This document shows positions 1 to 7,940 of a stretch of DNA of 23,475 nt, one piece after another. The notes under the pieces are model-generated. The model ran no database searches, had not been told where the DNA came from, and saw nothing but the letters and a program-made list of their open reading frames with translations. The number at the start of each line of letters is the position of its first letter. The first letter of the stretch is position 1. Both the position numbers and the translations under genes were made by a program. Origin of the DNA: Galbitalea sp036266835. Lineage in GTDB: Bacteria > Actinomycetota > Actinomycetes > Actinomycetales > Microbacteriaceae. The stretch covers positions 1-23,475 of the forward strand of contig DATAXD010000051.1 in assembly GCA_036266835.1 (NCBI GenBank), written 5' to 3'.

Positions 1-1567
1 GCTTGCGAGCTGCGATATCGACCCGTATCAGATCACCATCGCGCACGAATGCGATAGGACCTGCGTCCACCGCTTCGGGAGCTATGTGGCCGATGCACAG
101 GCCGGTTGTGCCGCCTGAGAATCTGCCGTCCGTCAAGAGTAATACATCTTTTCCGAGCCCCGCGCCCTTGATGCCTGCGGTGATCGCGAGCATCTCGCGC
201 ATCCCCGGACCGCCCTTCGGACCCTCGTATCGGATGACGACGACGTCCCCCGCGCGGATCTCACCGTCGGTCAGCGCGTCGAGTGCTTCACGTTCGCGCT
301 CGAAAACCCGAGCGACACCCTCAAAGACTTGTTGATCGAAGCCGGCGGTTTTGACCACTGCGCCATCCGGCGCGAGGCTGCCCTTGAGAATCGTAAGTCC
401 GCCAGTCGCGTGAATGGGGTTGTCCAGTGTGTGCAGCACCTCGCCATCCAATGGTGCTGGGCTGAGATCGGCCATATTCTCCGCAACGGTCTTGCCGGTA
501 ACGGTGAGGGCATCTCCGTTCATCAGCCCGGCTTCGAGCAGGGCGTTCATGAGAACGGGCAGGCCACCGTGATGATCGACGTCGCTCATCATGTACTTGC
601 CGAACGGCTTCATGTCACCCACGTGCGGAATCTTCGAACCGATGAGGTTGAAGTCATCGAGGCTAAGGTCGACATCGGCCTCATGCGCGATCGCGAGCAG
701 GTGGAGCACTACATTGGTCGAACCGCCCAGGGCCATCGCCACTGCGATCGCGTTCTCGAAGGCAGGCTTCGTGAGGATGTCACGAGTTGTGATCCCCTGA
801 CGCAGCAGATTGACCACGGCTTGGCCGGACTGGTGGGCGTAGTAATCGCGGCGCCGATCCGCGGAAGGCGGTGACGCCGAGCCGGGTACGGACATCCCGA
901 GTGCCTCTGCGACCGACGCCATGGTGTTGGCCGTGTACATGCCACCGCACGCGCCCTCGCCTGGTGCAAACGCGCACTCGATCCGGTGAGCGTCTTCCAT
1001 ACTCATTCGGCCCGCCTTGACCGCACCGACCGCCTCGAACGAGTCGACGATGTTGACAACCTTCTCGGTGCCGTCCGAAAGCTTTACCCAGCCGGGTGCG
1101 ATCGTCCCGGCATAGAGGAACGTGGCTGCGAGGTCCAGTCGCGCTGCGGCCATCAGCATGCCAGGAAGCGACTTATCGCAACCAGCGAGGAGCACCATGC
1201 CGTCCAACCGCTCGGCTTGCATCACGATCTCGACCGAGTCGGCGATTACCTCGCGGCTGACGAGGGAAAAATGCATGCCCTCGTGACCCATGCTGATGCC
1301 ATCGGAGACGGAGATGGTGCCGAATTGCAGCGGATACCCGCCGCCGGAGTGAACACCCTCCTTCGATGCCTGAGCGAGGCGGTCGAGGCTCAGGTTGCAG
1401 GGGGTGATCTCGTTCCAGGAGCTGGCGATACCGATCTGGGGCTTCTCCCAGTCCTCGTCGCCCATGCCGACGGCGCGCAACATCCCGCGCGACGTGAGGG
1501 CTTCGATCCCGTCGGTAACCGTGCGGGAGCGAGGCTTGATGTCTGGCTTAGCGGAAGCGTCCGGCAT
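1..1567 (-). CDS. ilvD: Dihydroxy-acid dehydratase (partial, C-terminus outside window)
   Basis: IlvD dehydrates 2,3-dihydroxy-isovalerate and 2,3-dihydroxy-3-methylvalerate to the 2-keto acids that precede valine, leucine and isoleucine; it is a cytoplasmic Fe-S enzyme. The minus strand from 1567 reads openly to the window edge (about 522 codons; the family is usually 555-620 residues, so roughly the last 40 are missing). The product begins MPDASAKPDIKPRSRTVTDG and carries the expected cysteine motifs in order: a PCN motif near residue 56, GCDKSLPGM, and GACGGMYTANTM, which hold the cluster. The GGTTGLCIGHIAPEA segment near the end of the visible part is also typical. I chose the ATG at 1567-1565: no Shine-Dalgarno precedes it, but TAGACT lies 6 nt upstream, suggesting a leaderless message. 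It stands alone; no other ilv gene is visible. Confidence 0.97.
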   Translation of the reverse strand, partial: MPDASAKPDIKPRSRTVTDGIEALTSRGMLRAVGMGDEDWEKPQIGIASSWNEITPCNLSLDRLAQASKEGVHSGGGYPLQFGTISVSDGISMGHEGMHFSLVSREVIADSVEIVMQAERLDGMVLLAGCDKSLPGMLMAAARLDLAATFLYAGTIAPGWVKLSDGTEKVVNIVDSFEAVGAVKAGRMSMEDAHRIECAFAPGEGACGGMYTANTMASVAEALGMSVPGSASPPSADRRRDYYAHQSGQAVVNLLRQGITTRDILTKPAFENAIAVAMALGGSTNVVLHLLAIAHEADVDLSLDDFNLIGSKIPHVGDMKPFGKYMMSDVDHHGGLPVLMNALLEAGLMNGDALTVTGKTVAENMADLSPAPLDGEVLHTLDNPIHATGGLTILKGSLAPDGAVVKTAGFDQQVFEGVARVFEREREALDALTDGEIRAGDVVVIRYEGPKGGPGMREMLAITAGIKGAGLGKDVLLLTDGRFSGGTTGLCIGHIAPEAVDAGPIAFVRDGDLIRVDIAARK

Positions 1568-1573
1568 GTACAG

Positions 1574-1579
1574 AGTCTA
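1574..1579 (-). promoter_or_regulatory. -10-like hexamer for leaderless ilvD
   Basis: On the minus strand TAGACT is followed by 6 nt (CTGTAC) and then the ilvD ATG. The TANNNT form and the distance fit an actinobacterial -10 whose start site is the A of the start codon. No convincing -35 is visible. Confidence 0.45.
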
Positions 1580-1662
1580 GAACTCTGACAGAGAGCCGAT
1601 TTCTCCCGTGCGTGGGTACGGGTCATCCGCGCGCCCAGCGCCGCGATCCGCTGGGGAAATGG

Positions 1663-1806
1663 TTAGAGGCTGCCGATGTGGTGCGTCGGGATCGGACGTG
1701 CACCCGTGTAGGTCGTCTCAAAAACTGTCGCGACGACACCGACGACTGCGAGAACACCAAGAAGGACGAGGAACACGAACACGATGAGCCTTTCGAAGGA
1801 AACCAA
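1663..1806 (-). CDS. 47-residue single-span membrane peptide, TTG start
   Basis: A short frame encodes MVSFERLIVF, then about 20 strongly hydrophobic residues (VFLVLLGVLAVVGVVATVF), then a polar tail ETTYTGARPIPTHHIGSL and TAA. Start choice: TTG at 1806-1804 lies 7 nt after AAGAGG, a good Shine-Dalgarno, and no ATG or GTG exists upstream in frame. A single membrane span at residues 8-29 is predicted by eye, probably N-terminus inside because of the charged FER. It lies between ilvD (same strand, about 95 bp downstream) and a divergent lysR gene, so it may be regulated by that LysR protein, as LysR regulators often control the divergent gene. I do not recognise the family. Doubt comes from its size; the ribosome site plus a coherent hydrophobic segment argue that it is real. 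Confidence 0.6.
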   Translation of the reverse strand: MVSFERLIVFVFLVLLGVLAVVGVVATVFETTYTGARPIPTHHIGSL

Positions 1807-1858
1807 AATTATGACCTCTTAAGGATCGCACTCCATTCCGTGCAGCACTAGTTAAGTT

Positions 1859-1872
1859 TTCTTGAATTAGAA
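1859..1872. promoter_or_regulatory. Possible LysR operator in divergent region
   Basis: TTCT and AGAA, separated by 6 nt, form a small dyad that includes a T-N11-A spacing, in the AT-rich gap between the 47-residue peptide gene and lysR. LysR proteins commonly bind such dyads. Arms are only 4 bp, so this is tentative. Confidence 0.3.
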
Positions 1873-1906
1873 TGAATCCATCGTGAAGTAATGAGGGAGC
1901 GCGTGC

Positions 1907-2809
1907 GTGGACGTTGTTCGACTGAACCTGCTTCGCGAATTTGCGGAACGGGGCAGCATCACGGCGGTCGCCCGGGAGACCCACCAAACGATATCCGGCG
2001 TCTCGCAGCAGCTTCATCGACTGGAAGAAGAAGCCGGTTTGCCGCTCACCGAGAAGGTCGGCCGCGGGCTCGTTCTGACGGATGCTGGCCGCGCCCTGGC
2101 TACCACCGCTCGCGACATGTTCGTGGCGATTTCGCGGGCCGAGGCCGAGTGGGACGCCTTCCGCAACACCCCCGTCGGCTCGGTGACGCTCGCGACGTTC
2201 CCGACCGGTGGGCAGATGTTCCTGCCCGGCCTGCTCAAAAAGGTGGATGCCCTGCCGGGCCTCACGCTGACCTGCTCTGACCGAGACCCGCCATCCGATG
2301 GCTTTGCGGCACTGACATCCGATTTCGACATCGTCCTCGCACACGATATGGACCTTCCGAAAAGCAACGCCGACATCATCGTGGTCCCGGTCATGACCGA
2401 ACCGCTCGACATCGCGTTGCCCAGCTCGCACCGGCTCGCCGACCGGGACTACCTCTTGCCGAAAGACCTCATCGGGGAACGCTGGATCGGCAACCCGTGG
2501 GGATATCCGTTTGAAGCGTGGCTGAACCGCGTACTCGCCACCTCCGAGGCTCCGCTGAACGTCGTGCAGCAGTTCGCAGACACCCACATCATCGAAGCAC
2601 TCGTTGCCGCCGGGCTCGGGATCGCCGGCCTCCCCCGCTACACCGCGATGAGTGAGTATCCGGGACGCATCGTGCTGAAGCAGCTGCGCGGGTCGGAAAA
2701 CAATCGCAGCATTTTCATCCTGATGCGCCGCGACCGGGCCGAGCGGCTCGCTGTTCGCAACGTGGTCGGCCTGGTTCAGGATGTCGCCAAAACGATCAGT
2801 GACTCCTAG
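1907..2809 (+). CDS. LysR-family transcriptional regulator
   Basis: A 300-residue protein of normal LysR length. Residues 1-60 form the winged HTH (VRLNLLREFAERGSITAVAR, then a recognition helix around TISGVSQQLHRLEEE, then the wing with GRGLVLTDAGRAL). Residues about 90-295 form the substrate-binding effector domain, beginning VGSVTLATFPTGG. The GTG start at 1907 is preceded by GAGGGAG with 7 nt spacing. The ligand cannot be told from sequence. Its only divergent neighbour is the 47-residue membrane peptide, about 100 bp away; no transporter or enzyme gene adjoins it, which is unusual for LysR. Its 3' end faces otsB, with a perfect hairpin between them. Confidence 0.93.
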   Translation: MDVVRLNLLREFAERGSITAVARETHQTISGVSQQLHRLEEEAGLPLTEKVGRGLVLTDAGRALATTARDMFVAISRAEAEWDAFRNTPVGSVTLATFPTGGQMFLPGLLKKVDALPGLTLTCSDRDPPSDGFAALTSDFDIVLAHDMDLPKSNADIIVVPVMTEPLDIALPSSHRLADRDYLLPKDLIGERWIGNPWGYPFEAWLNRVLATSEAPLNVVQQFADTHIIEALVAAGLGIAGLPRYTAMSEYPGRIVLKQLRGSENNRSIFILMRRDRAERLAVRNVVGLVQDVAKTISDS

Positions 2810-2828
2810 CTCGCAGCCCCACCACCGC

Positions 2829-2853
2829 AAAGTCGGCATCTGGTGCCGACTTT
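2829..2853. terminator. Perfect bidirectional hairpin between lysR and otsB
   Basis: AAAGTCGGCA (2829-2838) and TGCCGACTTT (2844-2853) are exact inverted complements around a 5-nt loop. The A/T ends give a short U run on either strand. Its place between two convergent stop codons makes a bidirectional intrinsic terminator likely. Confidence 0.85.
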
Positions 2854-2876
2854 AGGAGGATGAAGGTCAGTGCGCG

Positions 2877-3671
2877 CTACTGTTCGTGGCTGCCGGGATC
2901 TCGGAACTCGGCGAGTAGCGCGAGCACCTGGGCGATCTGCTCTGGCCCGGCGACGCGGTGCGCGGCGAGGGTCTCGCCGTGGCCGCTCTTGAGGCCGAAG
3001 TCATCCGGGCCGAGCGCAGCGAACGCATCCTCATCGGTAGTGTCGTCGCCGGCATAGAAGACGGCGTTCGCACCGGTGTAGGCGCGCAGATGCTCGAGAG
3101 CGTCACCCTTGGTCGTAGCGCGCACCGAGAACTCGACGACGTTCTTGCCCTTGCGAACCTTGAGGTTGTCGATTTCCGCGGTCGCTTCGCTCATGGCAAC
3201 GAGGTGCGCGACGCGCGAGTTGTGGTCGGTCGCGAGTCGCGTGTGGAGCGCGAATCCGGCCGGCTTCGACTCCAGCCAGACCTCGTCGAACGACTCAGCG
3301 ACCTCGCCGAGCACCTCGTTGAGCACATCGACCTGCCGAAGCTCGCGGGTATCGAGGCTGACGGCGTCACCCGGATGATCGAGTCGGATCTCGACGCCGT
3401 GCGACCCCACGAGCAGCGCACTGTCGGGCAGGTCGGCAACCGGCTCGAGGGATGCCATCGACCGACCCGAGACCACGGCAACGCGAGTCCCGGGAAGGTC
3501 GAGAAGGGCAAGCACTGCGGCCCGCGCTTCGGGGGTTGCTCGAGCCTGGACCGGGTCATCCACCTCCGGCGCGAGCGTCCCATCGAAGTCGAGCGCAACC
3601 AGGAGCCGTTTGACGCGCGCGATCTCGCGCAGGGCACCGACGAGTTCTCGGGAAAGCCCTCGTTCGGTCAT
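2877..3671 (-). CDS. otsB: Trehalose-6-phosphate phosphatase
   Basis: OtsB removes phosphate from trehalose 6-phosphate to give trehalose, an osmoprotectant and cell-envelope precursor in actinobacteria. The 264-residue product has all HAD phosphatase motifs: DFDGT at 28-32 (nucleophile and acid/base aspartates), VSGR at 67-70, Lys188 in KGDALEHL, and the metal-binding GDDTTDED at 208-215. The start used is ATG 3671, 7 nt after the otsA stop; the frame stays open further upstream, but that part lies inside otsA and reads as shadow. The close spacing implies one transcript with otsA. No unusual residues were seen. Confidence 0.94.
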   Translation of the reverse strand: MTERGLSRELVGALREIARVKRLLVALDFDGTLAPEVDDPVQARATPEARAAVLALLDLPGTRVAVVSGRSMASLEPVADLPDSALLVGSHGVEIRLDHPGDAVSLDTRELRQVDVLNEVLGEVAESFDEVWLESKPAGFALHTRLATDHNSRVAHLVAMSEATAEIDNLKVRKGKNVVEFSVRATTKGDALEHLRAYTGANAVFYAGDDTTDEDAFAALGPDDFGLKSGHGETLAAHRVAGPEQIAQVLALLAEFRDPGSHEQ

Positions 3672-3678
3672 GGGGTTT

Positions 3679-5169
3679 TCACCGGTGCCGGATCCTCTCC
3701 ACGGTCCACTCGAGGTCTTCGATCGGATCATCCTCGTCGGTCTGGTTCTCCTGGCCGGTGCTACGCAGCGCCGCAAGGAAATCGTCCGACCAACGATTCA
3801 CGTCGTTGCGGATGACGATCTTCCGCATGGATCGCATTCGCCGCGCTCGCTCGACCTGCGGCATGTCGATGGCTTGCACGATTGCATCCTTCAGGCCGTC
3901 GATGTCGTGCGGGTTAATGCGCAGTGACCTCCTGAGTTGATCGGAAGCACCGGTGAACTCGCTGAGCACGAGCACGCCGTCGTTGTCGAACCGGCTCGCC
4001 ACATACTCCTTAGCGACCAGATTCATGCCATCGCGCAAGGCCGTGACGAGCATGACGTCTGCGGCCAGGTAGAGAGCGACCATTTCTTCGCGCGGGTAGC
4101 CGTGGTGGTGGTAGCTGATTGCGGTGTGGCTCATCGTGCCGAAGTCGCCGTTGATGCGGCCGACCGTCAGTTCGATCTCGTCGCGAAGCTGCATGTAGGC
4201 CTGCACTCGCTCACGGCTCGGATTCGCGACCTGCACGAGCGTCACATCCTCGACGTTGAGGCGACCTTCTTCGAGTAATTCGCCGAACGCTTTCAGCCGA
4301 TGGCCGATGCCCTTGGTGTAGTCGAGGCGATCCACGCCCAGCATCACGGTTTTCGGGTTTCCCAGTCCCATGCGGATTTCGCGCGCGCGAGCCTGAACGT
4401 CCGGGCGACGAGCGAGATCCTCGAAACTCTGCGAGTCGATTGAGATCGGAAACGCCTTCGCCAGCACGCGCCGAGACGTGCTGCCGGGACCGTAGCCGGG
4501 TACCTCGGCGTACGGATATTTGGTGGTGAAACCGGTGAGCCGACGCACCGCGCGCGAGAAGTTCGCCGCGTCCGCTACCCGCTGGAAGCCGATGACATCC
4601 GCGCCGAGCAGGCCCTCGACGATCTGGGTTCGCCACGGCAGCTGCGAGAAAATTCCGTACGGTGGGAACGGAATGTGGTTAAAGAACCCGATCGTGAGGT
4701 CGGGACGCGCGATCCGAAGCATCCGCGGGACAAGCTGCAACTGATAGTCGTGCACCCAGACGATCGCGCCCTCGGCGGCGATGGCGATCGCCGCATCCGC
4801 AAAACGTTGGTTGACGGCGACGTAGCTCTCCCACCATTCGCGGTGATAGCTGGGTGACGCGATCACGTCGTGATAGAGCGGCCACAGCGTGTCGTTGGAG
4901 AATCCCTCGTAGTAAAACTCGAGGTCGCTGGCGGTCAGCGAGACGGGCACGATCTCGATACCGTCGCTGGAGAAGGGATCGAACTCGAGGTCGGGCTGGC
5001 CTGCCCAGCCGACCCATGCTCCCTTGCTGGCCCTCATTACCGGCTCGAGGGCAGTGACCAGGCCGCCCGGCGAATGCTGCCAACTCGCGTCGCCGTTTGC
5101 CGCGACCACCCGATCCACGGGAAGGCGGTTGGAAACGACGACGAAGTCGTAGCTGCGCTGTCCGCCCAT
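3679..5169 (-). CDS. otsA: Trehalose-6-phosphate synthase (GT20)
   Basis: OtsA joins a nucleotide-activated glucose (UDP- or ADP-glucose) to glucose 6-phosphate to make trehalose 6-phosphate in the cytoplasm. The 496-residue protein shows the family landmarks: SNRLP at 13-17, GGLVTAL at 35-41, WVHDYQLQLVP at 138-148, HIPFP at 165-169, GVDRLDYTKGI at 278-288, then a C-terminal DGMNLVAKEYV donor-site segment and VLSEFTGASDQL. In the segment usually written GFFLHIPFP the Leu is Asn (residue 164), a possible lineage variant. The ATG at 5169 has only a weak GGCGGG-type ribosome site. otsB follows after 7 nt. The permease gene lies 78 bp upstream on the same strand and may be a separate unit. Confidence 0.96.
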   Translation of the reverse strand: MGGQRSYDFVVVSNRLPVDRVVAANGDASWQHSPGGLVTALEPVMRASKGAWVGWAGQPDLEFDPFSSDGIEIVPVSLTASDLEFYYEGFSNDTLWPLYHDVIASPSYHREWWESYVAVNQRFADAAIAIAAEGAIVWVHDYQLQLVPRMLRIARPDLTIGFFNHIPFPPYGIFSQLPWRTQIVEGLLGADVIGFQRVADAANFSRAVRRLTGFTTKYPYAEVPGYGPGSTSRRVLAKAFPISIDSQSFEDLARRPDVQARAREIRMGLGNPKTVMLGVDRLDYTKGIGHRLKAFGELLEEGRLNVEDVTLVQVANPSRERVQAYMQLRDEIELTVGRINGDFGTMSHTAISYHHHGYPREEMVALYLAADVMLVTALRDGMNLVAKEYVASRFDNDGVLVLSEFTGASDQLRRSLRINPHDIDGLKDAIVQAIDMPQVERARRMRSMRKIVIRNDVNRWSDDFLAALRSTGQENQTDEDDPIEDLEWTVERIRHR

Positions 5170-5247
5170 TGGCCCGCCTATTCGAAAGTTTCACTTTTTA
5201 CGTTATCAGCCGGTCCTTGAACGTTCGGCGCGAATGCAATCGACACG

Positions 5248-6402
5248 TCAACCGACAATCGCGAGCGAGGCGACAGCAGCAACCACGGTGATCGGAACAA
5301 CGATCAGGCCCAGAACCAGGTACCTCGACCACGGCGTCTCGACTCCGAGACCCTTCAGCCGGTCGTGCCAGAGCAGTGTCGCAAGCGACGCCCAGGGCGT
5401 GATCAGCGGTCCGGCGTTGGTGCCGATCAGGAGCGCCGCGAGCCGCAGAGGACTCCCGGCGACCGGTTCGAGCGCAAGGTAGGCGGGCAGGTTGTTGACC
5501 GCGTTGGATGCGACAGCGCCGGTTCCCGCCAGACGCAGTAGCGAGGAGAATCCTTGCCCGGGGCTAGCGACCGTCCCCAACGCCCTCGCCAGACCGAGGT
5601 CGCTCGCCGTGGCGATGACGAGGAAGAGCCCGCAAGCGAGCAAGACCAGCTGCCACGGAATCAGCGAAATCCTTAGCGTCGAGCGCTTGCGCACGGTAAA
5701 AAGTCCAACCAGGATGACGGCCGCGATGACCGCGGGGATCCACACCGGAACTCCAGAAACGAGCGCTGGAAGCAGGACCACAATCACCACCGCGGACGCG
5801 ACGAAGAGGACGCGATCCACCGGCGCGGTTCGTTGCCCGGCCTCATAGCGCCCGGCCAACTGCCGTCGGAAGACCACGAACAGCACAACAGTCGGAACAA
5901 CGATGGCCACGACCGCGGGCGCCAGCATCAAAGCGGCGAAGCGCAGTGGTGAGTCACCGGCAACCGGGCCGGCCGCCAGCAGGTTGGTCAGGTTCGATAC
6001 GGGCAGAAGCAGGGATGCCGTGTTCGCCAGCCACACCGTCGTGAGCGCGAACGGCAACGGTGGCAAACCAACGTGGCGCGCCACCGACACGACGACTGGA
6101 GTAATGAGCACGGCGGTCGTATCCAACGACAGGAAGATCGTGCTGACCGTCGCGAGCACCACGACGAGCAGCCAGAGAACGATGGCGCGGTGAAGTCCCC
6201 CTCGCGACATCGCCTGCGCAACAGCCGCGAACAGACCGGCCTCGGCGGCGAGCTCCGTGACAATCGTGATCGCGGTGACGAACAACAGGATCGGCCAGAC
6301 TCGTTCGCCCACCGCGAGGGCTTGGGCTGCGGGCAGCAGGCCGGTCGCGATGGCGACGCCTCCAAGCACCACGAGTGCCAGGCCGAGCAGCACCGTGCGC
6401 AT
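5248..6402 (-). CDS. ArsB/SLC13-type ion transporter permease
   Basis: A very hydrophobic 384-residue protein with roughly ten to eleven predicted membrane helices, of the ion-transporter superfamily. Signature stretches are a first hairpin region around LSLDTTAVLITPVVVS and NTASLLLPVSNLTNLL, and a repeat-related second region, AVASNAVNNLPAYL followed by GTNAGPLITPWASLATLLW. These resemble ArsB arsenite pumps and related Na+/H+ or dicarboxylate carriers. It is slightly shorter than ArsB (about 430). No arsR, arsC or other arsenic gene is nearby, so I do not assign arsenite; substrate is open. Start ATG 6402 follows AGGAGACGG, an excellent ribosome site. The trehalose genes are downstream. Confidence 0.85.
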   Translation of the reverse strand: MRTVLLGLALVVLGGVAIATGLLPAAQALAVGERVWPILLFVTAITIVTELAAEAGLFAAVAQAMSRGGLHRAIVLWLLVVVLATVSTIFLSLDTTAVLITPVVVSVARHVGLPPLPFALTTVWLANTASLLLPVSNLTNLLAAGPVAGDSPLRFAALMLAPAVVAIVVPTVVLFVVFRRQLAGRYEAGQRTAPVDRVLFVASAVVIVVLLPALVSGVPVWIPAVIAAVILVGLFTVRKRSTLRISLIPWQLVLLACGLFLVIATASDLGLARALGTVASPGQGFSSLLRLAGTGAVASNAVNNLPAYLALEPVAGSPLRLAALLIGTNAGPLITPWASLATLLWHDRLKGLGVETPWSRYLVLGLIVVPITVVAAVASLAIVG

Positions 6403-6631
6403 CCGTCTCCTGAATTGCCAACCAAAGGGTTCGTGCCCCTTCCCTCCACTATGTCAGCGCCCTAAGTCGTTGGCGGCGCATTGCGTGCGGCGCCGGGTCT
6501 CGTGGGCCTGCGACCCACTGGATGTCACCATCGAACTGGCAACTCCGCAAGCGGTGTCCGCAACCCCTTAGCGCTGAAAGTTGCCGCCGGGTAGCGTTGA
6601 GGCAGACCGACACCGATCAGTGAGGAGCGAG

Positions 6632-6823
6632 ATGCGCAAGTTCCTGTTCAGCGGCGCTGTGCTCAGCGCGCTGTTTGGCGGCATCAGCGCGGTTCGTGCG
6701 ACGCGCGAAGGTCCGCGCGACTGGCGCACCGCTCTGCTTTGGGTGAGTTGGGCTGCGACAATGGCAAGCGCGATCGGAACGGTCATCATCGACGCACAAC
6801 AAGCAGAACTCGACGAGGAGTAG
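6632..6823 (+). CDS. 63-residue two-helix membrane protein of unknown function
   Basis: The product MRKFLFSGAVLSALFGGISA... has hydrophobic segments at about residues 4-22 and 32-51 with a basic connector (RATREGPRDWR) and an acidic tail ending AELDEE, consistent with a small integral membrane hairpin. The start ATG at 6632 follows GAGGAG with good spacing; an in-frame codon at 6581 would add 17 polar residues without a ribosome site, so I prefer 6632. The next gene begins 3 nt after the stop and takes its GAGGAG ribosome site from this gene's last codons, so the two are coupled. Family not recognised. Confidence 0.72.
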   Translation: MRKFLFSGAVLSALFGGISAVRATREGPRDWRTALLWVSWAATMASAIGTVIIDAQQAELDEE

Positions 6824-6826
6824 ACA

Positions 6827-7150
6827 ATGAAGTTCCCACATCCTGGCGGACCCGGTATCGGCCTCGCCCATGGTGGCGTTGGATTCCTGGGTGGAATCTT
6901 CGCTGACGTTCTCGCCGGACTCGTCTTCATCATCTGCTTCGCGGTCGTCGTCGGACTGCTCGTCGTGCTGGTTCGATTCCTGCTCGTCGCCACTCGCGCC
7001 GCCGAGCTCTACATCGCCAACAACTCGCCAAATCGATCTGCAACGACTCCCGCCACGACGACACAGGCACCAGCAGCGGCGAAGCCTGCTCCCACTGCCA
7101 CGACTCCGACCAAGCTGGCGCCGCGCACCCCGAGCTCGGGGTCGAAGTAG
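6827..7150 (+). CDS. 107-residue membrane-anchored protein with Pro/Thr/Ala tail
   Basis: The N-terminus (residues 1-25) is rich in Gly and Pro; residues about 26-56 form one long or two tight membrane helices (FADVLAGLVFIICFAVVVGL and on); residues 68-107 are a low-complexity Thr/Ala/Pro tail (repeats of TTP, PAAAKPAPTA) ending in SSGSK. That architecture suggests an anchor with a flexible linker. Translation is coupled to the preceding 63-residue gene: stop TAG, 3 nt, ATG, with GAGGAG inside the upstream gene. It ends 9 bp before the convergent gntR stop, with no terminator between. Not a family I recognise. Confidence 0.7.
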   Translation: MKFPHPGGPGIGLAHGGVGFLGGIFADVLAGLVFIICFAVVVGLLVVLVRFLLVATRAAELYIANNSPNRSATTPATTTQAPAAAKPAPTATTPTKLAPRTPSSGSK

Positions 7151-7159
7151 GTCGCTGAC

Positions 7160-7888
7160 CTAGCTCAGGAATGCGCGCAGCAGCGCAGCGGACGCGTCGA
7201 GGTGCTCTCGCATTGCGACTGCGGCTCCTTCGGCGTCGCCCGTCAGAATCGCGACCACGATCGCTTCGTGCTGCTGATTCGTGTGCGCGACATTCGTGGA
7301 GAGCATCGGAATACGCTCAAGCATTTCGTTGACGCGCGTGCGATTGTCCGCGAGGAGCGAGACGAGCGATGGCGTGCCCACTAGTTCGCCAATCGTGAGG
7401 TGCAGCCGGGAGTCAAGCCGGCGGTAGTCCGCTTCGGATGCCGCTGCCGCGTCCCTCTGGCGCGTCCAGAGCAGGTCCCGCTCTGCGGCAGTGAGGGCGC
7501 GCTCGGCGGCGGCTCGCGCGGCTCCCAGTTCCAGAATCTCGCGGAGGCCCAGTACATCCTCGATTTCTGCCGGGTCCAGCGGAGCAACGTTCCCCCGCTC
7601 GACCGGGACAGCATCGGTCACAAACGTGCCACCATAGCGCCCGCGCTTACTCACCAGGTAGCCGGCGTCAGCGAGCTCACGGATCGCAACGCGAACGGTG
7701 TCTCTGCTGACTGAGAAGCGCGCCGCGAGATCTCGCTCGGGCGGAAGCGCGCCACCCGGCGCAACGATGCCGAGACGAATCGTCTGCAGGAGCCGGGCTA
7801 CCGTGTCCTCGAAAGCGTTGCCGCTGCGCACGGGCCGGAACAGGGCATCGGAAATGACGCTTTGGTACGAGTCATCGACGCTGCCCAC
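7160..7888 (-). CDS. FadR-subfamily GntR transcriptional regulator
   Basis: A 242-residue protein with an N-terminal winged HTH at about 25-90, including the GntR hallmark ALPPERDLAARFSVSRDTVRVAIREL and wing GRYGGTFV, followed by an all-helical FCD ligand/metal domain (residues about 105-235). Candidate metal ligands are the Asp and His in RLDSRLH, the His of TNQQHEAIV and the His in MREHLDAS. Start: GTG at 7888, 8 nt after AGGA. It lies 52 nt downstream of the PuuD-like hydrolase on the same strand, so it probably senses a metabolite of that pathway and regulates the shared promoter at 8775-8803; this is inference from position. Confidence 0.93.
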   Translation of the reverse strand: MGSVDDSYQSVISDALFRPVRSGNAFEDTVARLLQTIRLGIVAPGGALPPERDLAARFSVSRDTVRVAIRELADAGYLVSKRGRYGGTFVTDAVPVERGNVAPLDPAEIEDVLGLREILELGAARAAAERALTAAERDLLWTRQRDAAAASEADYRRLDSRLHLTIGELVGTPSLVSLLADNRTRVNEMLERIPMLSTNVAHTNQQHEAIVVAILTGDAEGAAVAMREHLDASAALLRAFLS

Positions 7889-7940
7889 CGGTCAGTTCCT
7901 CAGTGTGGCGCGAGGCGCCGTAGTGATGGGCGGGCCGGCG

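Noticed and set aside
1718..2839. A 373-codon minus-strand frame over lysR
   Set aside because: Antisense shadow of a clear LysR gene; it also runs through the terminator hairpin and over the 47-residue peptide in another frame.
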